Shown here: one piece after another, positions 17,236 through 25,835 of the stretch
Position numbering within the stretch: the first letter of the stretch is position 1
How the letters are laid out: each line of letters opens with the position of its first letter
NCBI GenBank assembly: GCA_028823445.1
Contig: JAPKBH010000010.1
Span: forward strand, 1-57,497
Direction of reading: 5' to 3'
Length of the DNA: 57,497 nt
Source of the DNA: Acidimicrobiales bacterium
Lineage (GTDB): Bacteria > Actinomycetota > Acidimicrobiia > Acidimicrobiales > MedAcidi-G1
Position numbers and translations under genes: made by a program
Notes under the pieces: model-generated
Told to the model about the DNA's origin: nothing
Seen by the model: only the letters and a program-made list of their open reading frames with translations
The model's database searches: none

Positions 17236-18846
17236 TCAGGCTTGAGCTAAATCCTCGTCAGCTTCACCGGTTTCTTCAACCGCTTCGTCCTCAGATGCTT
17301 CAACCTCGGCAGGTTCTTCTACAGGAGCCTCTTCTTCGGCTTCTTCAGTTTCAGCGGCCTCGGCTGCTTCTTCTACAGGAGCCTCTTCTTCGGCTTCTTC
17401 AGTTTCAGCGGCCTCGGCTGCTTCTTCTGCGGGAGCTTCTTCTGTGGCTGTTTCTTCTACAGGAGCTTCTTCTGCAGCTTCTACAGTTTCAGTAGCCTCG
17501 GCAGGTTCTTCTGCAGGTGCTTCTTCTGTAGCTTCAGCGGCCGGAGTTTCCTCGGCGCCTTCAGTGGTTTCAGCGTAAAGTTCAGCCCAAGCTTCTTGGC
17601 CTTCGGAGTCTTCGCTACCAATGAAGTTTCCTTCATCGTCGTAGGCGTGCTCGCCGAAGTGCTCTTGGTATTCGGCCGCTACCGTTCCGCCTTCTGCAGC
17701 TTGTTTAATGGACAAGCTGATGCGTCGACGCTGAAGGTCCAGGTCGATGATCTTGACCCAGAGTTCTTCGCCGGGGGTTACTACTTGTTCGGGAAGATCC
17801 ACATGGTGGGCAGACATTTCTGAAATGTGCACCAATCCTTCGATGCCGTCGCCGACCTGAACGAACGAGCCGAAAGGCACCAACTTGGTGACCCGGCCAT
17901 AAACCAACTCGCCGGTTTGGTGAGCAGTAGCAAACTCTTGCCATGGGTCGGCCTGAGTGGCTTTCAAAGACAAGCTGATGCGTTCACGGCTGAGGTCGAT
18001 GTCCAGTACCTGAACTTCCACTTCATCGCCTACGGCAACGACTGCGCCGGGGTGGTCTACATGCTTCCAAGAAAGTTCAGACACGTGGATCAAACCGTCC
18101 ATGCCGCCCAAATCTACGAAGGCACCAAAGTTGACCACGCTGGAGATAACGCCCTTACGGTTTTCCCCAGGACGCAAGTCATGCAAGAACTCTTCACGTT
18201 GTTCTTTGTGGCTCTCTTCAAGCCATGCACGACGAGAAAGCACCACGTTGTTGCGGTTTTTGTCCAACTCGATGATCTTGGCTTCGATGGTTTGACCGAT
18301 GTATGGCTGAAGGTCACGCACACGACGCAACTCCACCAGCGAGGCGGGCAAGAAGCCACGCAAGCCGATGTCCACGATGAGGCCACCCTTGACCACTTCG
18401 ATAACCGAACCAGAAACGGTGCCGTTGGCTTCTTTAACTTCTTCAATTTGGCCCCAAGCACGTTCGTACTGGGCACGCTTCTTAGAGAGGACTAACCGGC
18501 CTTCTTTGTCCTCCAAAGTGACAACAACCGCTTCGATCTTTTCGCCCATGGAAACGATTTCGGATGGGTCGACTCCGCTGCGAATGGAAAGCTCACGAGG
18601 AGGGATAACCCCTTCGGATTTGTAGCCAATGTCCAAGAGGACTTCGTCTTTATCGACACGAACTACTGTGCCTTCAACAAGTTGGCCAGGGACAACGTCC
18701 ACCATGGTGGCGGAGTAGGCCTCTTCAAGGCTCAGGCTGCCTAAATCGTTATCAACGATTTGGCGGGGGATGTACTCACCACTCTCATCAAAACTCCCCA
18801 TGGGTGGGGAAATAAGGGCGGTATCGGTAGGGGTTTGGTCGGACAC
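17236..18846 (-). CDS. rpsA: 30S ribosomal protein S1 with long acidic repeat tail
   Basis: S1 helps load mRNA on the 30S subunit. Four S1/OB domains are visible at about residues 52-122, 138-204, 222-292 and 307-377 (for example GAFVDLGGMDGLIHVSELSW in the third), the actinobacterial number. After residue 410 comes a roughly 120-residue Glu/Ala/Pro/Thr tail that includes an 18-residue tandem repeat. The start is GTG at 18846, preceded by GAGAAG. Ribosomal S1 in this group often has an acidic tail, but this one is long and repetitive. It heads the rpsA-coaE-uvrB-uvrA operon. Confidence 0.95.
   Translation of the reverse strand: MSDQTPTDTALISPPMGSFDESGEYIPRQIVDNDLGSLSLEEAYSATMVDVVPGQLVEGTVVRVDKDEVLLDIGYKSEGVIPPRELSIRSGVDPSEIVSMGEKIEAVVVTLEDKEGRLVLSKKRAQYERAWGQIEEVKEANGTVSGSVIEVVKGGLIVDIGLRGFLPASLVELRRVRDLQPYIGQTIEAKIIELDKNRNNVVLSRRAWLEESHKEQREEFLHDLRPGENRKGVISSVVNFGAFVDLGGMDGLIHVSELSWKHVDHPGAVVAVGDEVEVQVLDIDLSRERISLSLKATQADPWQEFATAHQTGELVYGRVTKLVPFGSFVQVGDGIEGLVHISEMSAHHVDLPEQVVTPGEELWVKIIDLDLQRRRISLSIKQAAEGGTVAAEYQEHFGEHAYDDEGNFIGSEDSEGQEAWAELYAETTEGAEETPAAEATEEAPAEEPAEATETVEAAEEAPVEETATEEAPAEEAAEAAETEEAEEEAPVEEAAEAAETEEAEEEAPVEEPAEVEASEDEAVEETGEADEDLAQA
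17315..17475. repeat. 54-bp in-frame tandem repeat within rpsA tail
   Basis: The segment beginning ACAGGAGCC at 17321 recurs at 17375, an exact 54-base (18-codon) period that is almost identical for two full copies, followed by a degenerate third unit. It encodes units of EEAPVEEAAEAAETEE type. Such repeats are prone to slippage, so the copy number may vary between strains. Confidence 0.85.
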
Positions 18847-18948
18847 GTTCTTCTCGTCGGATAGGAAATAGGTGGAAATTGCTTCCGCACCGGTGGCACG
18901 GACCTGATGAGCCTACCGTTTTCCTGCTTTTTCCCTGCTTTTTTCGAA

Positions 18949-19701
18949 CTATTTACCAGCGGGGCGTTTGGCCAGTAACAAAAACTCTGGATGGTCTGTG
19001 TCGGGCGCCCGCCTGCGGTAGTCCCCGGGGGTCACCGCCCAAATATCTTCCACCAGCAGGCCGGCCCGATCTGCTAACAAACGCAATTCACGCGGGGTAA
19101 AACATGTGGTCCACAGGTCGGTTTCCACTTCCTCCCCTGCTGGGTTACGAATCACTGTTTTTTCATGATTCACCCCTGACCCGGCATGAAAGGTGTCAAA
19201 ATCTTCTAAAAAGCGCACCTGAAAATAAGCGGAAAAGGCACTGGCCGCCAGTCTGCCCTCTGGTTTCAGGGCCTGGGCCATGCGCTCCAAAATCACCCCG
19301 TCGGGGTCTAAAACCTCTTGGTTGCTGCCCGGCCCCCGAGCTAAGCCGAAAGCACCTTGACAGAGCGAGATCACCGCATCAAATTCTTGCTCAAAAGTCA
19401 TTTCTCGAGCATCGCCACAAACAAACGTGGCGTTGGGTACGACTTCCGCCTGGGCCAACTCGATAAAGGTTGATGAGATATCGAGACCCGTTACTCGGTA
19501 ACCCCTGCGTGCCAACTGGTGAGCGTGCCGCCCTGGGCCGCAACCCACATCTAAAATATGGTCACCCGGTTTTAACGCCAAAGCTTTTTCTAAGGCATCT
19601 ACTTCTTGTTTCGTCCCATAAGTAAACGAATAACGTAAATATGCGGGCCCTAAGTGGGCGGCAACATCTTCAAACCAGTGGCCCGGTTCACCCTTTGGCA
19701 T
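18949..19701 (-). CDS. Class I SAM-dependent methyltransferase
   Basis: The 250-residue protein carries motif I ILDVGCGPGRHA (about residues 49-60), GLDISSTFIELAQ after strand 2, VCGDAREM and LKPEGRLAAS, as in the Methyltransf_25 group. The N-terminus (HWFEDVAAHLGPAYLRY) is typical of small-molecule methyltransferases, but the substrate is unknown. Its start overlaps the polA stop by 14 bases, so it is likely cotranslated with polA; rpsA begins 102 bases further on. Confidence 0.8.
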   Translation of the reverse strand: MPKGEPGHWFEDVAAHLGPAYLRYSFTYGTKQEVDALEKALALKPGDHILDVGCGPGRHAHQLARRGYRVTGLDISSTFIELAQAEVVPNATFVCGDAREMTFEQEFDAVISLCQGAFGLARGPGSNQEVLDPDGVILERMAQALKPEGRLAASAFSAYFQVRFLEDFDTFHAGSGVNHEKTVIRNPAGEEVETDLWTTCFTPRELRLLADRAGLLVEDIWAVTPGDYRRRAPDTDHPEFLLLAKRPAGK

Positions 19702-22366
19702 CGGCCCAGGTGGCTCCTAATGCCACATCGACCGTCAACTCAACATCGAGATCAAAAGCGTTCCCCATTATTTCGGGTACGAAAGCCAAGGCTGCTTCCT
19801 CTTCGTCGGCCGGCACTTCTAAAATCACTTCGTCATGTACTTGCAAAATAAGCCGGCTGGCTAAATTTTCTTGCTCTAAATGTTGGTCAATGCCTATCAA
19901 AGCAACTTTGAAAATGTCGGCCGCTAAACCCTGGATACCTGAGTTCATGGCCTGACGCTCCCCCGCTTGGCGCACATTAAATTGCGAAGCCGAAAGTTCT
20001 GGAATGCGACGCCGGCGGCCGAACAACGTTTCGGTGTAGCCCTTTTGGCGGGCCTCATCAATCGTGCGGTCCATGTAGTCCTGTACCGCTGGGAAGGCGC
20101 CAAAGAAGGCCTCTAAGATTTCTGTTGCTTCGCCCACCGATATGTCTAAGCGTTGCGAAAGCCCGTAAGCCTCCATGCCGTAAGCCAAACCATAAGAAAC
20201 CATTTTGGCCCGTGAGCGGAGTTCGTAAGTCACCTCGGAAGGTTCCAAATGCCAAACTTGACCGGCTACGGCAGAGTGCACGTCGTCCCCGGCGGTAAAA
20301 GCAGCAATCAACCCGGGGTCTTGGGCAAGGTGGGCAATGCAACGCAATTCGATCTGGTTGTAGTCGGCCACCAAAAGTTGGCAACCAGGCGCCGGCACAA
20401 AGGCCCGGCGAAAAGCCCGACCGGCCTCGGTACGTACCGGAATATTATGCAAGTTTGGGGCATCAGAACTTAGCCGTCCGGTGCGAGCCACCGTTTGGTT
20501 AAAGGTGGCTCGGATGCGGTCCCCGGGGCCTACTTCAGCCAGCAAACCCTCACCATAAGTTGAGCGAAGTTTTTCGACCTCCCGATAAGCCAACAGATGC
20601 TCGACCATGGGGTGATCGTTGCGTAAACGTTCCAGCGTTGCCGCATTGGTCGAAAAACCGGTTTTGGTTTTCTTGCCGGGCGTTAGCCCAAGTTTGTCAA
20701 ACAAAATCACTTGGAGTTGCTTCGGCGAGTTGACATTGAATTCTTCGCCTGCTGTTTCGTGAATGGTGGCTCGCAGGCGAACACATTCTGCAGTGAGGTG
20801 GTCTCGTAAACGGGTAAGTTCGGCAACGTCCACCCCGACGCCAATCTCTTCCATTTTTACCAGGACCCGCACCAGGGGGATCTCTATAGTCTCGTTTAGT
20901 TGGCAAAGGTTTTGCGCCTCCAAAGCTTCCGCCAGAGGGTCGACCAGTTGCGCAACGGCGGCCGCCCGGTACCCGGCCATTTCGCCGCCATCTGTGGTAT
21001 CTCCTCCCAAGTCCAGTTGGCCATCGGGGACCCCCAATTCGGGAATCGTTCCCCCCGTGTAGCGCCCAAAAAGGCTCGGTAAATCTGTTTTAGTGTCGGC
21101 GGGGTCCAGCAGGTAAGCCGCCAACTCGGTATCTATCTGCAGGCGGAGTGCGTCTATGCCAAAGCGACGCAACAAGGCCACGGTGGCTTTGGCTCGGTGG
21201 GTAGCTACTCCGAAACCTTCGGGGCCCAGAATCTTCCCTAAGGCTTCCACTGCCGCGGAGTCGCTGAGGACCGCGGCACTTATCCACCAGGCTTCTCTTT
21301 TTTCGGGGGCCCCGGGCAAAGAAAGAGCAAAGCCGTCTTCTGGTTGGTCGCCCAGACCCAGACCTAAGGTGGATTCGGCGGTAACGTTTTTTTCAAGAGA
21401 GGCGAGGTCTTTCGCTCCGCTTACTTGATGCACGGTTACTGCCAGTTCTCCCCCGCGGGGGTCGGCTTCTTCGTCATCGGCGACCCCGAAGTCGGTGCCC
21501 AATAATGGCCCCAACCGTTGGCGTGCCGTGCTTAGCTCCAGTGCATCGAACAAAGCATTTGCTTGGTCCACCTGCACCGGGCCTCGAGCAAGGTCCTCCA
21601 CAGTAAGGCCCAACGGCACGTCACGTACCAAAACCATCATCTCTTCGTTGAGTAAAGCCAGCGCCTCGTTCTCTTCTAAATTTTGTCGCAATTTTGGTGT
21701 TTGTTCTTCGCTGGCTGCAAAAATCCCCGCCAACCCACCGTAGGCATTAATAAGTTTTGCCGCAGTTTTTTCGCCGACTCCCGGGACCCCTGGCAAGTTG
21801 TCTGAGGTGTCACCTCGCAGAGCGGCGTAGGCCACGTAGTCCCGAGGGTGCACGCCGGTACGTTCCAAAATGCCCGCTTCGTCGTAAAGAGCATAGTCAG
21901 AAACCCCCCGCTTGTTGTACAAGACCCGCACCAAAGGATCTTCTACCAATTGATAACTGTCACGATCGCCGGTCACGATCATCACTTCTTGACCGGCATC
22001 GCGGGCCACGGTGGCCAAGGTGGCCAAAACATCGTCGGCCTCAAAACCCTTTGCATCTACCACCACAAAACCTAAGGCCTCTACTAACTCACGCACCAAG
22101 GCCAATTGTTCGTACAAAATGTCGGGCTGCTTTTCACGGTTGGCTTTGTAGGAGTCCAGCCGCTGATGGCGAAAAGTAGGGTCGGGAAGATCAAAAGCCA
22201 CAGCAATGCCGTCAGGCTGGTGGTCTCTCAGCAATGCGGTAAGCATGGCGGTAAAGCCGTATACCGCATTGGTAACCTGCCCCGAAGCGGTCGCCATATC
22301 GGTCGGCAAAGCAAAGAAAGCTCGGTAGGTCAACGAGTTTCCGTCGATGAGCATGAGGCCAGACAC
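19688..22366 (-). CDS. polA: DNA polymerase I
   Basis: Pol I fills gaps and removes primers. The 892 residues contain the N-terminal 5' nuclease (residues 1-290, GDRDSYQLV and GVGEKTAAKL), a middle 3'-5' exonuclease-like domain (about 310-500) and the polymerase domain with motif A DYNQIELR, motif B RAKMVSYGLAYG and motif C QVHDEV. The middle domain lacks the DxE motif (it reads LGLGLGD), so proofreading is probably lost, as in Taq and mycobacterial PolA. It starts 26 bases after pdtaR and overlaps the downstream methyltransferase. Confidence 0.97.
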   Translation of the reverse strand: MSGLMLIDGNSLTYRAFFALPTDMATASGQVTNAVYGFTAMLTALLRDHQPDGIAVAFDLPDPTFRHQRLDSYKANREKQPDILYEQLALVRELVEALGFVVVDAKGFEADDVLATLATVARDAGQEVMIVTGDRDSYQLVEDPLVRVLYNKRGVSDYALYDEAGILERTGVHPRDYVAYAALRGDTSDNLPGVPGVGEKTAAKLINAYGGLAGIFAASEEQTPKLRQNLEENEALALLNEEMMVLVRDVPLGLTVEDLARGPVQVDQANALFDALELSTARQRLGPLLGTDFGVADDEEADPRGGELAVTVHQVSGAKDLASLEKNVTAESTLGLGLGDQPEDGFALSLPGAPEKREAWWISAAVLSDSAAVEALGKILGPEGFGVATHRAKATVALLRRFGIDALRLQIDTELAAYLLDPADTKTDLPSLFGRYTGGTIPELGVPDGQLDLGGDTTDGGEMAGYRAAAVAQLVDPLAEALEAQNLCQLNETIEIPLVRVLVKMEEIGVGVDVAELTRLRDHLTAECVRLRATIHETAGEEFNVNSPKQLQVILFDKLGLTPGKKTKTGFSTNAATLERLRNDHPMVEHLLAYREVEKLRSTYGEGLLAEVGPGDRIRATFNQTVARTGRLSSDAPNLHNIPVRTEAGRAFRRAFVPAPGCQLLVADYNQIELRCIAHLAQDPGLIAAFTAGDDVHSAVAGQVWHLEPSEVTYELRSRAKMVSYGLAYGMEAYGLSQRLDISVGEATEILEAFFGAFPAVQDYMDRTIDEARQKGYTETLFGRRRRIPELSASQFNVRQAGERQAMNSGIQGLAADIFKVALIGIDQHLEQENLASRLILQVHDEVILEVPADEEEAALAFVPEIMGNAFDLDVELTVDVALGATWADAKG

Positions 22367-22392
22367 GAGGCGACCTTACCGTTTCTTAGCGG

Positions 22393-22983
22393 TCACGAAG
22401 TAGCAGACGGCGAGGTTTGTGCCAGTATTTCGTTAGCCACCTCCAGCATGGAACGTCGCCCCGACATTGCTTCTTTTTGGATGAAACCAAAAGCCTCAGA
22501 TTCGCTTAACCCGTTTTCGTCCATTAACCGGCCTTTTGCTCGGTCGAGAACTTTGCGGGCTTCTAAGCGTTCCGCCAAGGTATGCGCTTGGTCGGTCAAT
22601 GCGCGCATTTCTTGGTGTCGAGCTCGAGCCACCTCAACTGCGGGAATCAAATCGGATCGTTGAAAGGGTTTAACCAGATAAGCCAAAGCGCCGGCCGCTA
22701 CTGCTCGGTCGATGAGATCTTTTTGGCTAAAAGCCGTCAAGATGACTACTGCGGTGTCGTGAGATGCCGAAATTTGCCGGGCCACCTCAATGCCATCTAG
22801 CCCCGGCATCTTGATATCTAAAATCACCACGTCGGGGTTGAATTGGGCCACCAGGTCGAGAGCAACATCGCCTCGGCCGGTATCGCCGACCACCTCGTAT
22901 CCCTCGTCTTGCAAGGTTTCTTTTAGATCTAAACGGATAATCGCTTCATCTTCGGCCAGAACAACCCGAACTAACTCAGGCAT
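22393..22983 (-). CDS. pdtaR: ANTAR-domain response regulator, PdtaR-like
   Basis: PdtaR is a response regulator whose output is an RNA-binding antiterminator (ANTAR) domain. The receiver domain (residues 5-120) has acidic Glu11/Asp12, the phospho-acceptor Asp56 in VVILDIKMPG, and Lys in LVKPF. The ANTAR helices follow at about 130-185 (RKVLDRAKGRLMDENGLSES). ATG at 22983, preceded by GAGGGG, gives 196 residues. Its start overlaps the upstream coiled-coil gene by eight bases. The cognate kinase PdtaS is not in the window. Location beside polA is recalled as common in Actinobacteria. Confidence 0.92.
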   Translation of the reverse strand: MPELVRVVLAEDEAIIRLDLKETLQDEGYEVVGDTGRGDVALDLVAQFNPDVVILDIKMPGLDGIEVARQISASHDTAVVILTAFSQKDLIDRAVAAGALAYLVKPFQRSDLIPAVEVARARHQEMRALTDQAHTLAERLEARKVLDRAKGRLMDENGLSESEAFGFIQKEAMSGRRSMLEVANEILAQTSPSATS

Positions 22984-23281
22984 CGGACCCCTCGGCCAGC
23001 AAGGCAATTTGATCCAACAGTTCATCTTGCTGCATTTCAAGTTCGGCTATTTCGTTACTCAACAGCGTGTGATGACGGTACATGGCGCGTGCTTGTTGAT
23101 CCGAACCTCGTCGCTCCCGATCCGCCAGTGCGGTTTCGGACACTAAAGAGCGAACCCGAGCATCGTCAGCTTCGTTTTTTAGATGACGCAGTTGTTCATC
23201 GGCAATGGAAAGTTCCATCCGTTGGCGGCGCAGGCGCGCTCCAATACTTTTGAGCCGACGTTCTAACAAGTTGCGATTCAT
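22976..23281 (-). CDS. Small coiled-coil protein of unknown function
   Basis: The 101-residue product is almost entirely helical, with heptad-like leucine spacing (LLERRLKSIGARLRR, then LSNEIAELEMQQDELLDQI), rich in Arg, Glu and Leu, and with no membrane segment. A conserved-looking patch, SETALADRER, interrupts the helices. I recall similar short proteins in Actinobacteria without a known function. ATG at 23281 with GGAGGG three bases upstream is preferred over an in-frame ATG 45 bases earlier. Overlap with pdtaR suggests a linked role, perhaps as a partner of the regulator (inference). Confidence 0.7.
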   Translation of the reverse strand: MNRNLLERRLKSIGARLRRQRMELSIADEQLRHLKNEADDARVRSLVSETALADRERRGSDQQARAMYRHHTLLSNEIAELEMQQDELLDQIALLAEGSDA

Positions 23282-23334
23282 AACCCTCCGGAAAAAATAC
23301 CAAAGAAGAAGTTTCCTTCTTTTCATGAAACTCG

Positions 23335-23421
23335 TGGTGCCCGGGGAGGGACTTGAACCCTCACGACCTTGCGGCCAAAGGATTTTGAATCCTTCGCGTC
23401 TGCCAATTCCGCCACCCGGGC
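23335..23421 (-). tRNA. tRNA-Leu, anticodon CAA
   Basis: The reverse strand forms a class II tRNA with acceptor GCCCGGG/CCCGGGC, anticodon stem AAGGA/TCCTT with loop TTCAAAA (anticodon CAA, reading TTG), a long variable arm (GGCC...GGTC), a T arm with TTCAAGT and an encoded CCA. TTG is a frequently used Leu codon across the window. It lies between the coiled-coil gene and fabD. Confidence 0.96.
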
Positions 23422-23557
23422 AGGGAACCGTGGACGGGAGCCTACCGGCATCGGAGACAGCAACAGACCTCTATTCACCCATTCTCATTTTGAGCGACTA
23501 CCGTAGTTGAATCATCGTTTATGAGCCGCTGGCCACCACTGAGGAGACCCCCCGCAG

Positions 23558-24733
23558 ATGATTGTTTTTACCTATTCAGGGCAAGGATCACAAAAGCCCG
23601 CTATGGGTCTCCCTTGGGTCGATCACCCCTCTTGGGAGCTCGTTGAGGAAGCAGCCAGCATCGCCCAACGAGACGTCGCTCACCTTTTACTCCACGCCTC
23701 GGCAGAAGAACTGCAAGAAACACATAATGCCCAGTTGGCTACCTACCTCATGTCCATGATCGTCCTCGATGCGGTAGAGCGAGTAGGCGTTGACGCCGCC
23801 GGGCACGCCGGCCACAGCCTGGGCGAGTTCAGCGCCCTTACCGCCAGCGGCGCTTTGGACTTCGCCGATGGCGTGCGCTTAGTTGTCGAACGCGGTGAAG
23901 CCATGCGACAAGCTATCGAAGACCAAGAAGGCTCTATGGCCGTTGTTCTTGGCCTAAAAGACGCCCCAGTTGAAGAAGCATGCGCTGCAGTCGACGAAGC
24001 AGTTTGGGTAGCCAACTACAACGCCCCCGGTCAGGTAGTTATTGCCGGTAGCCCGTCCGGGGTAGCGGCCGCCGGGCAAGAGGCCAAAGATCGTGGAGCC
24101 AAGCGAATCACCCCACTTGCGGTGGCCGGAGCATTCCATACCCCCCTCATGGATGCCGCTCGCCAACGACTCTCCGCCGCTATTGACAACACCGAGATTC
24201 GTTCCCCGGAAGGAACGGTGGTAGCCAACGTTGATGCCACAGCCCACCAAAGCCCTGAGACCTGGCGGGTCTTAATGAATGCGCAACTCTGCAGCCCAGT
24301 GCGCTGGCATCAAAGTTTGGCCACTTTAGAAAGTACCGGGTTTACTACCTTTATAGAGTTGGGCCCCGGGACGGTGCTTACCGGCTTGGTAAAGCGAACC
24401 CTTAAAGAAGCCACCCGCCATTCGGTAAACACCCCCGACCATCTTGATTTGCTGCTTGAAGCTTTAGCGGGCCCCCAGTCTTCGAGCAACGACCAAGAAG
24501 GTGAGCATCTCTACGCCACCGAGCGTTTAGTGGTCAGCCCTGCCGCCGGGGTCTTTACTCCTGTTTCTGGCCAAGAAGTTGGTTCACCTATTCAAGCCGG
24601 CGACCTCTTGGGACACGTCGGGCAAGAAGAAGTGCGTTCCTCGTTTGCCGGCAAACTGCAAGGCTGGCTGGCTGTGGATACCGAACGTGTCTCGGCCAGT
24701 CAACCCATCGCTTGGCTCATTGTTGAGCAATAA
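23558..24733 (+). CDS. fabD: Malonyl-CoA:ACP transacylase with C-terminal lipoyl-like domain
   Basis: FabD loads malonyl groups onto ACP for fatty acid synthesis. The catalytic pair is Ser87 in GHSLGE and His194 in GAFHTPLM, with Arg112 in the usual place and the QGSQ motif at the N-terminus. The transacylase ends near residue 305. A further domain at about 323-391 (VSPAAGVFTPVSGQEV, then VGQEEVRSSFAGKLQG, then ERVSASQPIAWL) resembles a biotinyl/lipoyl hammerhead but has no modifiable Lys in the turn. GAGGAG lies about 11 bases before ATG. It heads fabD-fabG-acpP-fabF. Confidence 0.93.
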   Translation: MIVFTYSGQGSQKPAMGLPWVDHPSWELVEEAASIAQRDVAHLLLHASAEELQETHNAQLATYLMSMIVLDAVERVGVDAAGHAGHSLGEFSALTASGALDFADGVRLVVERGEAMRQAIEDQEGSMAVVLGLKDAPVEEACAAVDEAVWVANYNAPGQVVIAGSPSGVAAAGQEAKDRGAKRITPLAVAGAFHTPLMDAARQRLSAAIDNTEIRSPEGTVVANVDATAHQSPETWRVLMNAQLCSPVRWHQSLATLESTGFTTFIELGPGTVLTGLVKRTLKEATRHSVNTPDHLDLLLEALAGPQSSSNDQEGEHLYATERLVVSPAAGVFTPVSGQEVGSPIQAGDLLGHVGQEEVRSSFAGKLQGWLAVDTERVSASQPIAWLIVEQ

Positions 24734-24753
24734 CCATCACTGAGGAGAACTTC

Positions 24754-25494
24754 ATGAATCAAGACCCAACCCCTGCGGAAACTTCACGCGTTGTTTTGGT
24801 GACCGGCGGCAACCGGGGCATCGGTTTGGCCTGCGCAAAAGCTTTTGCCGCCCAAGGACACCGGGTGGCCGTGACCTGCCGAGGTGAAGCCCCACCAGAG
24901 GTCTCCACCGCCGGCTTGCTGGCCGTACGTTGCGACATCACCGACACCGAACAAATCGACGCCGCTTTTGCTGAAATTGAAGAAAAACTCGGACCGGTAG
25001 AAATTTTGGTGGCCAACGCTGGCATCACCCGAGACGGCCTGGTGCTACGCATGTCTGACGATGATTTTTCTTCAGTTATTGACACCAACCTGACTGGCAA
25101 CTTTAAGGTGGCTCGCCGTGCCGTTAAAGGCATGATGAAAAAACGCTGGGGCCGTATTGTTTTTGTTTCTTCTATCGCCGGCCGCATCGGGCAAACGGGG
25201 CAAGCCAACTATGCGGCATCAAAAGCAGGGTTAGTGGGTTTAGGGCGTTCCCTGGCCAAAGAGTTTGCTAGCCGCAACATCACCGTCAACGTGGTGGCTC
25301 CGGGGCCTATTTTGACCGACATGCTGTCGGCCTTGCCCGAGGAGCAACAAGATGCTTACGCCGAAGCGGTGCCTTTGAAACGCCTCGGCAAACCTGAAGA
25401 GGTAGCTGACGTAGTGGCATTTTTGGCCTCTGATGCTGCCGGCTACGTCACCGGGGCCGTTTTACCCGTTGATGGCGGATTATTCATGGGCTAA
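24754..25494 (+). CDS. fabG: 3-oxoacyl-ACP reductase
   Basis: FabG reduces 3-oxoacyl-ACP with NADPH in the elongation cycle. The SDR motifs are canonical: TGGNRGIG near residue 17, NAGITRD near residue 88, the catalytic Ser in VSSIAGRIGQ, and Y-x3-K in NYAASKAG near residue 153; the C-terminus ends GAVLPVDGGLFMG. At 246 residues it is of normal length. GAGGAG six bases before ATG is a strong ribosome site, and the 15 bases around it match the fabD leader at 14 positions. Confidence 0.95.
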   Translation: MNQDPTPAETSRVVLVTGGNRGIGLACAKAFAAQGHRVAVTCRGEAPPEVSTAGLLAVRCDITDTEQIDAAFAEIEEKLGPVEILVANAGITRDGLVLRMSDDDFSSVIDTNLTGNFKVARRAVKGMMKKRWGRIVFVSSIAGRIGQTGQANYAASKAGLVGLGRSLAKEFASRNITVNVVAPGPILTDMLSALPEEQQDAYAEAVPLKRLGKPEEVADVVAFLASDAAGYVTGAVLPVDGGLFMG

Positions 25495-25508
25495 GCCTGC
25501 GCCTGTTG

Positions 25509-25533
25509 ACCTTTTTTGAAACAGAAAAAAGGT
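25509..25533. terminator. Small A/T-rich hairpin between fabG and acpP
   Basis: ACCTTTTTT (25509-25517) and AAAAAAGGT (25525-25533) pair perfectly with a seven-base loop. It follows the fabG stop by 14 bases and precedes acpP by 65. It could attenuate or process the mRNA so that acpP is expressed at a different level from fabDG. The stem is A/T rich, so it would be a weak terminator. Confidence 0.35.
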
Positions 25534-25598
25534 TTAAGCACCGAATTGCCCTACTACAGTACTGACCGTTCCCTACATTATTGAACTGGAGAAAACCG

Positions 25599-25835
25599 GT
25601 GAGCGAAGAAAACTTTGAACGATTTACTAAATGTGCCGTGGAGGTCCTTGCCGTGGACGCCACACAAATCACCAAGGAAGCCAGCTTCGCTGACGACCTC
25701 GATGCCGACAGCTTGGACTTAGTCGAGTTGGTTATGGCTTTGGAAGAAGAATTTGACGTAACCGTCGAAGAGGACGAATTAGAAGGCATCGCCACCATTG
25801 GCGGCGCCTTCGACCTCATTACCGGCAAGCTCTAA
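25599..25835 (+). CDS. acpP: Acyl carrier protein
   Basis: ACP carries growing acyl chains on a 4'-phosphopantetheine arm. The 78-residue acidic protein has the attachment site Ser38 in DADSLDLVEL and a four-helix pattern of normal length. GTG at 25599 is chosen because GGAG lies seven bases upstream; reading from an earlier in-frame ATT-region codon adds six unrelated residues. Its stop TAA shares one base with the fabF ATG (TAATG), so the two are translationally coupled. Confidence 0.95.
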   Translation: MSEENFERFTKCAVEVLAVDATQITKEASFADDLDADSLDLVELVMALEEEFDVTVEEDELEGIATIGGAFDLITGKL

